From contig JAEWBD010000304.1 in assembly GCA_023391315.1 (NCBI GenBank), forward strand, positions 1 through 11,299: a stretch of 11,299 bases of DNA, in the 5' to 3' direction. Shown here piece by piece: positions 7,125 through 11,299 of this stretch. The number at the start of each line of letters is the position of its first letter. Position 1 is the first letter of the stretch. The notes under the pieces are model-generated. The model saw only the letters and a list, made by a program, of their open reading frames with translations, was not told the origin of the DNA and made no database searches. The position numbers and the translations under genes were made by a program. The DNA comes from Bacteroidota bacterium. GTDB taxonomy: Bacteria > Bacteroidota > Bacteroidia > Chitinophagales > Chitinophagaceae.

Positions 7125-7132
7125 TATGTTTG
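7125..7132 (+). promoter_or_regulatory. Candidate Bacteroidota -7 box TATGTTTG
   Basis: TATGTTTG matches the Bacteroidota sigma-A -7 consensus TAnnTTTG exactly. It lies 52 bases upstream of the ATG at 7185, giving a leader of roughly 45 bases. The -33 side is weak (TTTACTG near 7099-7105). The last five bases overlap the left arm of the hairpin at 7128-7166, so promoter function and hairpin may interact. Confidence 0.45.
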
Positions 7133-7166
7133 CATCAGCCGTTATAATATAGCTGAAGATGCAAAC
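7128..7166 (+). promoter_or_regulatory. Inverted repeat / leader hairpin upstream of the exported protein gene
   Basis: The left arm GTTTGCATCAGC (7128-7139) pairs with GCTGAAGATGCAAAC (7152-7166). Nine bases pair perfectly, then a GAA bulge, then three more pairs, closed by a 12-base AT-rich loop. The right arm ends 18 bases before the start codon. It could be an operator or a 5' leader structure. It has no U-tract and is not a typical terminator. Confidence 0.45.
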
Positions 7167-7184
7167 GGTTTTAACAGGATCTGC

Positions 7185-7823
7185 ATGAAAAAAATACTCG
7201 TTTCTTTATTGACAATAGTATGTTTTATAAGCGTTAAGGCTCAGTCTGCCGGAGATACTTCCATGCATGCCACCGCGGTGGCCGTGTGCGATTGTCTCGG
7301 TAAATCCAACCTCACAGATTCAAGTTCCGCACAGGAAATGCAGCAGGCGTTTTTAAACTGCATCACAGCTTCCCCCGATTTTCTTACAAAAGTGATGGCA
7401 GGCGGCGATATGGATGGGGCGGAAAAAATTGCAACAGACCTTGCTATGGAACTTATGAAAATTAATTGCCCTTCTTTTATGAAAATGGCAATATCAATGG
7501 CAGCCAGCGGTGATAATGAACTGAGTTTCGGCCTGCCGTCATCCCCACAGGTAAAAACCGAAAATGCTGAAAGCGCAGCAGGTATTATAGTGAATGTGGA
7601 AGAAAAAGATTTTTTATATATAACCCTCAAAACAACAGCCGGCCGTGAGCTTAATTTTATTTATTACACCTATGTTCCGGGCTCGGATGACTGGTTAAAA
7701 GACCCTGTTACCGAACTGAAAAACAAAAATGTTTCGCTTTCCTACATAAACACAGAAGTTTATCAGCCAAAGTTTAAACAGTTTATGAACGTGAAGCAAA
7801 TAAAAACACTAACTATACAATAG
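7185..7823 (+). CDS. Exported protein of unknown function
   Basis: 212 residues with a clear Sec signal peptide (MKKILVSLLTIVCFISVKAQ; likely cleavage after Ala19 or Gln20, typical of Bacteroidota). The mature part starts with a helical domain carrying four Cys: CDC at 35-37, C59 in the QQAFLNCI stretch, and C95 in MKINCPSF. This spacing suggests two disulfides in the periplasm. From about residue 120 the sequence becomes beta-like (AAGIIVNVEEKDFLYITLKT, NFIYYTYVPGSDDW) and ends in NVKQIKTLTIQ. I do not recognise a named family, though Cys-patterned exported proteins of this type are common in Bacteroidota. It is preceded by two inverted repeats and a -7 box and followed 30 bp later by a small membrane protein gene. 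Confidence 0.8.
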   Translation: MKKILVSLLTIVCFISVKAQSAGDTSMHATAVAVCDCLGKSNLTDSSSAQEMQQAFLNCITASPDFLTKVMAGGDMDGAEKIATDLAMELMKINCPSFMKMAISMAASGDNELSFGLPSSPQVKTENAESAAGIIVNVEEKDFLYITLKTTAGRELNFIYYTYVPGSDDWLKDPVTELKNKNVSLSYINTEVYQPKFKQFMNVKQIKTLTIQ

Positions 7824-7853
7824 TTTTAAAACCTGCTGTGCATTTATAAGGCT

Positions 7854-8171
7854 ATGCAAACAAATAAAGACGGAAACAGCAATAATAAAGCGCCGCAAAT
7901 ATTAAACGCCTCTTCCAATTTCCTCGGGTTTTGTTTTGTTGTATTAACATCTATCAAACTTTTTAAGTTTAGTTCTGTAACAATAATAGATGAAGTTACC
8001 GCCATTTCGTTTGTACTATTTATGACGAGCTGTTTGTGTGCGTTCCTGTCTATCCGCAGCAAAACAAAGCGCGCCGATATGTATGAAACAGTTGCCGAAT
8101 ACGCTTTCCTGGCAGGCCTCTTCAGTATTTTCTTTATGACAATTTTGTTTTTGCTGGAGGTTATACATTAA
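7854..8171 (+). CDS. Small three-helix membrane protein of unknown function
   Basis: 105 residues. The first 20 are polar and Asn-rich, followed by three hydrophobic segments at about 21-39, 46-67 and 83-103, separated by a short loop and a basic loop (SIRSKTKRAD). By the positive-inside rule the basic loop between helices 2 and 3 is cytoplasmic. That puts the N-terminus in the cytoplasm and the C-terminus outside. There is no signal peptide and no recognisable motif. It begins 30 bp after the exported protein on the same strand, so the two may be co-transcribed. Its stop codon overlaps a 5-bp hairpin (AAGCC/GGCTT) too small to call a terminator. Confidence 0.65.
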   Translation: MQTNKDGNSNNKAPQILNASSNFLGFCFVVLTSIKLFKFSSVTIIDEVTAISFVLFMTSCLCAFLSIRSKTKRADMYETVAEYAFLAGLFSIFFMTILFLLEVIH

Positions 8172-8211
8172 GCCGGAACAGGCTTTAACGGTGCAATTAA
8201 TATTTCGTGTT

Positions 8212-8219
8212 TAAATTTG
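8212..8219 (+). promoter_or_regulatory. Candidate -7 box TAAATTTG for mqnE, near-leaderless
   Basis: TAAATTTG is an exact TAnnTTTG match ending only 4 bases before the ATG at 8224. Transcription start in Bacteroidota promoters falls a few bases downstream of this element, so the mRNA would have almost no leader. The -33 region (around 8184-8190, TTTAACG) is poor. Confidence 0.45.
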
Positions 8220-8223
8220 CCGC

Positions 8224-9393
8224 ATGAGCAATTCAATAGAAACTTTAGTAGAGAATGAAAAAGATGCTGAACTAAGATCAATCGGTGAAAAAGTTTTAAA
8301 TAACCAGCGCCTGCAGTTTGATGAAGGCGTGGCGCTTTTTGAAAAAGCAACTTTGCCTTATGTTGGCGCACTTGCTAATTATGTGCGGGAAAAATTGCAT
8401 GGTAACAAAACTTATTTCAACCGTAATTTTCATATAGAGCCAACGAATGTTTGTGTTTTCTCCTGCAATTTTTGTTCTTACTCGAGAATATATGCGCACC
8501 GCGAAGAAGGGTGGGAGTTAAGCAAGGAACAGATGATGCACATTATTCAGAAATATGATGGCAAGCCTGTAACGGAAGTGCATATTGTTGGTGGCGTTCA
8601 TCCCAAAATGAATTTATATTTTTTTGAAGATCTGCTGAAATCCATCAAGGCCCATCGTCCTGAATTGCATATAAAAGGTTTCACCGCTGTTGAGCTTGAT
8701 TACATGTTTCGCAAGGCAAAGCTGAGTGTGGAAGATGGTATGAAATTATTGCATGAAGCCGGTCTTGATTCATTGCCCGGTGGCGGCGCAGAAATTTTTC
8801 ATTGCGAAATACGCGAAGATATTTGCGCCGATAAAGTGGATGCTGAGGGCTGGCTGCATATTCATAAGGCTGCACATAACCTCGGCATGCATACCAATGC
8901 AACTATGCTGTTTGGCCATATTGAAAATTATTGGCACCGTGTTGATCACATGGAACGCTTGCGTCAGTTGCAGGATGAAACACATGGTTTCAATACTTTT
9001 ATTCCGCTTAAGTTTCGTAATAAGGATAATGATATGAGCCATGTGCCCGAAAGCTCACTGATTGAGGATATGAAAGTGTATTCCATTGCAAGATTATACC
9101 TTGATAATTTCCCTCATCTCAAAGCATACTGGCCAATGCTTGGCAGGCAGAATGCGCAATTGAGTTTATCTTTTGGAGTGAATGATCTTGACGGAACGAT
9201 TGATGATACCACGAAAATTTATTCAATGGCAGGCAGCGAAGAGCAAACGCCTGCTTTGTCAACAGCACAGCTTGTGACGCTTATTAAACAGGTAAAGCGC
9301 GAGCCTGTGGAACGGGATACTTTGTATAAGGAGATAAAGAATTATACTGAAGATGATGTGCATGAACTGGAAGTGAATCCTTATTACAACTAA
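8224..9393 (+). CDS. mqnE: Aminofutalosine synthase MqnE (radical SAM, menaquinone biosynthesis)
   Basis: 389 residues. The radical SAM CxxxCxxC motif is at C77, C81 and C84 (TNVCVFSCNFCSYSR) and binds the [4Fe-4S] cluster. HIVGGVHPKM, IKGFTAVELDYM, LPGGGAEIFHCEIRE and the NATMLFGHIE region match MqnE rather than its paralogue MqnC. MqnE joins S-adenosylmethionine to 3-[(1-carboxyvinyl)oxy]benzoate, made from chorismate by MqnA, to give 6-amino-6-deoxyfutalosine in the cytoplasm. This is the second step of the futalosine route to menaquinone. Full length, with no missing motif. It is followed after 23 bp by aroQ, a shikimate-pathway gene, so the pair links supply and use of chorismate. The start is ATG directly after a TAAATTTG box. 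The mqnE versus mqnC call is confident from the motif context but was made by eye. Confidence 0.92.
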   Translation: MSNSIETLVENEKDAELRSIGEKVLNNQRLQFDEGVALFEKATLPYVGALANYVREKLHGNKTYFNRNFHIEPTNVCVFSCNFCSYSRIYAHREEGWELSKEQMMHIIQKYDGKPVTEVHIVGGVHPKMNLYFFEDLLKSIKAHRPELHIKGFTAVELDYMFRKAKLSVEDGMKLLHEAGLDSLPGGGAEIFHCEIREDICADKVDAEGWLHIHKAAHNLGMHTNATMLFGHIENYWHRVDHMERLRQLQDETHGFNTFIPLKFRNKDNDMSHVPESSLIEDMKVYSIARLYLDNFPHLKAYWPMLGRQNAQLSLSFGVNDLDGTIDDTTKIYSMAGSEEQTPALSTAQLVTLIKQVKREPVERDTLYKEIKNYTEDDVHELEVNPYYN

Positions 9394-9416
9394 TTTAAAA
9401 GCTTGAAGACTTTGAT

Positions 9417-9839
9417 ATGAAAATTGCTATCATCAACGGGCCAAATCTTAACCTCCTTGGCAAGCGTGAGCCGGATGTTTACGGCAGCCAATCGTTTGAA
9501 GATTATTTCGAAACATTAAAAAGTCTTTTCCCTTCAGTGGAGTTTCATTATTATCAAAGCAATGTGGAAGGCGAACTGATAAACGAAATTCAAAAAGTTG
9601 GTTTTGATTACAACGGTATAGTTTTAAATCCAGGTGGTTATACACATACATCTGTTGCTTTAGGCGATGCTATCGCCGCCATAAAAACCAAGGTTATTGA
9701 AGTGCATATAAGTAATGTGCATGCACGGGAAGATTTCAGGAAGCTTTCTCATATTTCAGGCAAAAGTGTAGGCAGCATTTTTGGCCTGGGTTTAAAGGGT
9801 TATGAACTTGCGGTAAAGTGGTTTGTTGATAATGCTTAA
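9417..9839 (+). CDS. aroQ: Type II 3-dehydroquinate dehydratase
   Basis: 140 residues, the normal size for the type II enzyme, a dodecamer of flavodoxin-like subunits. It dehydrates 3-dehydroquinate to 3-dehydroshikimate, the third step of the shikimate pathway. The family signatures are in order: INGPNLNLLGKREPDVYG (6-23) with the lid Arg17 and catalytic Tyr22; NPGGYTHTSVALGDA (71-85) with Asn71 and His77; EVHISN (95-100) with His97 as the probable general acid; and Arg104. The commonly seen His in the QSNHEGE stretch is Val50 here (QSNVEGE), a position that varies between species. It starts 23 bp after mqnE and is probably co-transcribed. The strong hairpin at 9888-9926 lies downstream and could end the transcript. 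Confidence 0.95.
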   Translation: MKIAIINGPNLNLLGKREPDVYGSQSFEDYFETLKSLFPSVEFHYYQSNVEGELINEIQKVGFDYNGIVLNPGGYTHTSVALGDAIAAIKTKVIEVHISNVHAREDFRKLSHISGKSVGSIFGLGLKGYELAVKWFVDNA

Positions 9840-9887
9840 TACGAAGCATTGATTATTCAATTATAAAATAATTTCTTATTAATATTT

Positions 9888-9926
9888 AGCCGCAGATGCA
9901 CAGATTTTACCTGTGCATCTGCAGCT
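9888..9926. terminator. Strong hairpin between convergent genes, candidate bidirectional terminator or dispersed palindrome
   Basis: GCAGATGCACAG (9892-9903) and CTGTGCATCTGC (9911-9922) are perfect 12-base complements around a 7-base loop. Three more pairs (AGC/GCT) extend the stem beyond one mismatch. It lies 48 bases after aroQ and 52 bases before the end of the DoxX-like gene, as expected for a shared terminator. Neither side has a clean U-tract, though both flanks are AT-rich. The sequence resembles palindromic intergenic repeats I recall from environmental bacteria, so it may instead be a REP-like element. Confidence 0.6.
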
Positions 9927-9978
9927 GATTTCTTAACAGCCATTACTTGTTCGTACATCATTCTCATAATCCTTCCAA

Positions 9979-10401
9979 TTATCCTGCAACAACATAAGTG
10001 TTGCGGGTTTCTGTTGCTGATGCATTTTTATTCCGCAGCATTTTTTCACGGGTGATATACGATACCGCAAGAATACCGAGAAAGATTAAAGGAAAGATGG
10101 ACATAAAACTGAAACCATCAACAGCGGTAATGCTTATGGAAGCGAAAATAAAATCGAAAGCAAAACCGGCATACGCCCATTCTTTAACGCGGCCAGGCAC
10201 CTGCGGAATAAGCAAGGCCAGCGTTCCAAGTACTTTGAAAATAACAAAGGCATCTCCAAAATATTGAGGATAGCCTAAATGCTGAATGCCTTGTTTGGCA
10301 AGTTCTGTTTGAGAAGTTAACGCCGGCATTACACCTTCAAATAAGAAGATGATAATAGTGGTTATCCAGTAAACGATCTTAGTGGTTTTTGATGTTTTCA
10401 T
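9979..10401 (-). CDS. DoxX-like family integral membrane protein
   Basis: 140 residues from the ATG at 10399-10401. The frame stays open upstream to 10542, but the extra 47 residues (SLIHTASILYMIFNFVLQTN and neighbours) are not family-like, whereas MKTSKTTKIVYWITTIIIF begins exactly at the first helix. Four hydrophobic helices lie at about 9-29, 50-67, 74-94 and 99-117. The motif layout (FEGVMPALTS after helix 1, GYPQYFGDAFVIFKVLGTLALL across helix 2 seen in two parts, the EWAYAGFAFDFIFA helix) fits DoxX-like small inner-membrane proteins of Bacteroidota. Their biochemical role is not settled. The polar C-terminus is probably cytoplasmic. The gene is convergent with aroQ and divergent from the GH127 gene. 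It appears to be a single-gene unit. Confidence 0.82.
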   Translation of the reverse strand: MKTSKTTKIVYWITTIIIFLFEGVMPALTSQTELAKQGIQHLGYPQYFGDAFVIFKVLGTLALLIPQVPGRVKEWAYAGFAFDFIFASISITAVDGFSFMSIFPLIFLGILAVSYITREKMLRNKNASATETRNTYVVAG

Positions 10402-10544
10402 GATCTTGTTTTTTATGTTTTTGTAATTTGTTTGTAACACAAAGTTGAAGATCATGTACAGAATTGATGCGGTGTGAATGAGGCTGTTTTGGGGTTGTTT
10501 GCGACACACAATAATTGCCGTTGAATTATTTACCGTTAGCACAG

Positions 10545-10554
10545 TAACATGTTA
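10545..10554. promoter_or_regulatory. Palindrome TAACATGTTA in the DoxX/GH127 divergent region
   Basis: A perfect 10-base palindrome in the intergenic region between the minus-strand DoxX-like gene and the plus-strand GH127 gene. It lies about 80 bases before the GH127 start and could be a regulator half-site pair. Short palindromes arise by chance in AT-rich DNA, so confidence is low. Confidence 0.25.
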
Positions 10555-10592
10555 TCTGCTTTAACTCATCCATCCTTAAAAAATTTATCAGT

Positions 10593-10614
10593 ATAATTGC
10601 TTTCATACAATTAT
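10593..10614 (+). promoter_or_regulatory. Inverted repeat ATAATTG-N8-CAATTAT upstream of the GH127 gene
   Basis: Perfect 7-base arms (10593-10599 and 10608-10614) flank CTTTCATA. The left arm overlaps TATAATTG (10592-10599), which is one base off the TAnnTTTG -7 consensus. The repeat ends 6 bases before the Shine-Dalgarno sequence. Its position suits an operator for a sugar-responsive regulator. Confidence 0.35.
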
Positions 10615-10620
10615 TTTACC

Positions 10621-10625
10621 AGGAG
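10621..10625 (+). promoter_or_regulatory. Canonical Shine-Dalgarno AGGAG for the GH127 gene
   Basis: AGGAG with a 7-base spacer to the ATG at 10633. Such a strong site is uncommon in Bacteroidota and is not present before the other genes of this window. It favours the first ATG of the ATGATG pair as the start. Confidence 0.6.
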
Positions 10626-10632
10626 AAATACT

Positions 10633-11299
10633 ATGATGAAAAACTATGTTTGCCTGTTACTCGCCTGCTTGTTATGCACTTCAGCATGGAGTCAAAACAA
10701 TTCACAGAAATTTGAATTTGTAAATTTTTCAAAGGTTAATATCAATGATGATTTCTGGAAACCCAAGATTGATAAAGTGGCTACCAAAACCTTACCTGCC
10801 TGTATTTATCAGACTGAAATTGCAACAGCCCGCATCCGCAATTTTGAAAAAGTAGCGCATAAAAAAGGGGAGAAACACGAAGGCATTTATTTTGATGACA
10901 GCGATGTATATAAGGCATTGGAAGCGATAGCTTATTCATTAAAAACACATCCTGATACGGCTTTGGAGAATACGGCTGACAGGTGGATTGATATTATTGC
11001 AGCCGCCCAGCAACCAGATGGATATCTGAATACCTATTATACTTTAGGCGACATAAGCAAACGATGGACAGATGTTGAAAAACATGAAGATTATTGCGCC
11101 GGCCATTTAATTGAAGCGGCAATAGCTTATTACAATACCACAGGAAAAAGAAAATTACTTGATGTTGCCATACGTTTTGCCAATCATATTGATTCCACCA
11201 TGCGGCTTGCTAATAAAAACTGGTTTAGCGGGCATGAGGAAATTGAACTGGCGCTGGTAAAATTATACAAGGTTACCAACGATGACCGTTATCTTAAAC
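10633..11299 (+). CDS. GH127 (DUF1680) beta-L-arabinofuranosidase-type glycoside hydrolase, 5' part
   Basis: An open frame runs from ATG at 10633 to the window end without a stop: 222 residues of a protein usually over 600 long. The signal peptide is MMKNYVCLLLACLLCTSAWS, so the enzyme is exported to the periplasm or surface. GH127 signatures follow in order: INDDFWKPKI (37-46), ARIRNF (66-71), FDDSDVYKALEAIAYS (87-102), AAQQPDGYLNTYY (124-136), HEDYCAGHLIEAAIAYY (151-167) and GHEEIELALVKLY (200-212). Known family members such as HypBA1 remove beta-L-arabinofuranose from plant glycans. The Glu and Cys residues of the zinc/catalytic centre lie beyond the window, so activity cannot be judged. 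HEDY replaces the more usual HELY. It is transcribed divergently from the DoxX-like gene; a candidate operator (10593-10614) precedes it. Confidence 0.9.
   Translation, partial: MMKNYVCLLLACLLCTSAWSQNNSQKFEFVNFSKVNINDDFWKPKIDKVATKTLPACIYQTEIATARIRNFEKVAHKKGEKHEGIYFDDSDVYKALEAIAYSLKTHPDTALENTADRWIDIIAAAQQPDGYLNTYYTLGDISKRWTDVEKHEDYCAGHLIEAAIAYYNTTGKRKLLDVAIRFANHIDSTMRLANKNWFSGHEEIELALVKLYKVTNDDRYLK

Noticed and set aside
7241..7630. 129-codon minus-strand open frame inside the exported protein gene
   Set aside because: It is antisense to a gene with a clear signal peptide and start. It has no leader signal and its sequence is low-complexity Ser/Ala typical of a shadow frame.
8168..8188. Small hairpin AAGCC/GGCTT at the end of the three-helix membrane protein gene
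   Set aside because: The stem is only 5 bp and there is no T-tract, too weak to call a terminator.
9857..9967. 36-codon minus-strand ORF just downstream of the DoxX-like gene
   Set aside because: It has an AAGGA-like site, but most of it is the 9888-9926 palindrome read as codons, so it is probably a by-product of the hairpin.
10518..10537. CCGTT direct repeats 15 bases apart near the GH127 promoter
   Set aside because: Five-base repeats at this spacing are expected by chance.
10402..10542. N-terminal extension of the DoxX-like protein by 47 residues
   Set aside because: The frame is open, but the extension precedes a normal family start at MKTSKTTK and covers the expected promoter region.

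Overview
The window looks like a chromosome segment from a Bacteroidota species, most likely Chitinophagaceae-like. This rests on the gene set (DUF4254 + GT9 pair, MqnE, DoxX-like, GH127), signal peptides ending in A-x-A-Q or W-S-Q, AT-rich leaders mostly without Shine-Dalgarno sequences, and TAnnTTTG-type -7 boxes. Species assignment is inference.

Region 1 (1-5309, plus strand) is the accessory part. After the 3' end of an unrecognised gene come three consecutive cargo-type genes. Each has an N-terminal DUF4157 module (HELTH within a conserved G-Y/C-D-F...H-T...AHELTHVxQQ frame), no signal peptide, and an unrelated C-terminal half. Gene A (452-1942) has an unassigned C-terminus with a faint DUF4056-like look. 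Gene B (2025-3659) has a charged helical segment, a 12-cysteine segment and an OmpA-like peptidoglycan-binding domain. Gene C (3669-5309) has a second, metzincin-like zinc site (HEFGHTLGITDE plus a Met-turn) and a beta-strand-rich tail. DUF4157 is known as the usual N-terminal domain of toxins and cargo associated with extracellular contractile injection systems (eCIS). The best reading is therefore a tandem eCIS cargo cassette. No sheath, tube, baseplate or ATPase gene is inside the window, so the link to an eCIS is inferred.

Region 2 (5384-7021, minus strand) is a two-gene operon: a DUF4254 protein followed after 3 bp by a GT9 heptosyltransferase-like enzyme, probably for cell-surface glycan. 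Its 3' end converges on gene C.

Region 3 (7022-9839, plus strand) opens with a divergent intergenic region holding two inverted repeats and a -7 box. It continues with an exported unknown protein, a small three-helix membrane protein, mqnE (futalosine menaquinone pathway) and aroQ (shikimate pathway). The last two are linked through chorismate, which the shikimate pathway makes and the futalosine pathway consumes.

Region 4 (9840-11299) has a strong hairpin between convergent genes, a minus-strand DoxX-like membrane protein, and the 5' two-thirds of a missing-tail GH127 beta-L-arabinofuranosidase-type gene with a canonical Shine-Dalgarno sequence. No tRNA, rRNA, CRISPR array, transposase or attachment site was seen, and no gene-free stretch exceeds 300 bases.
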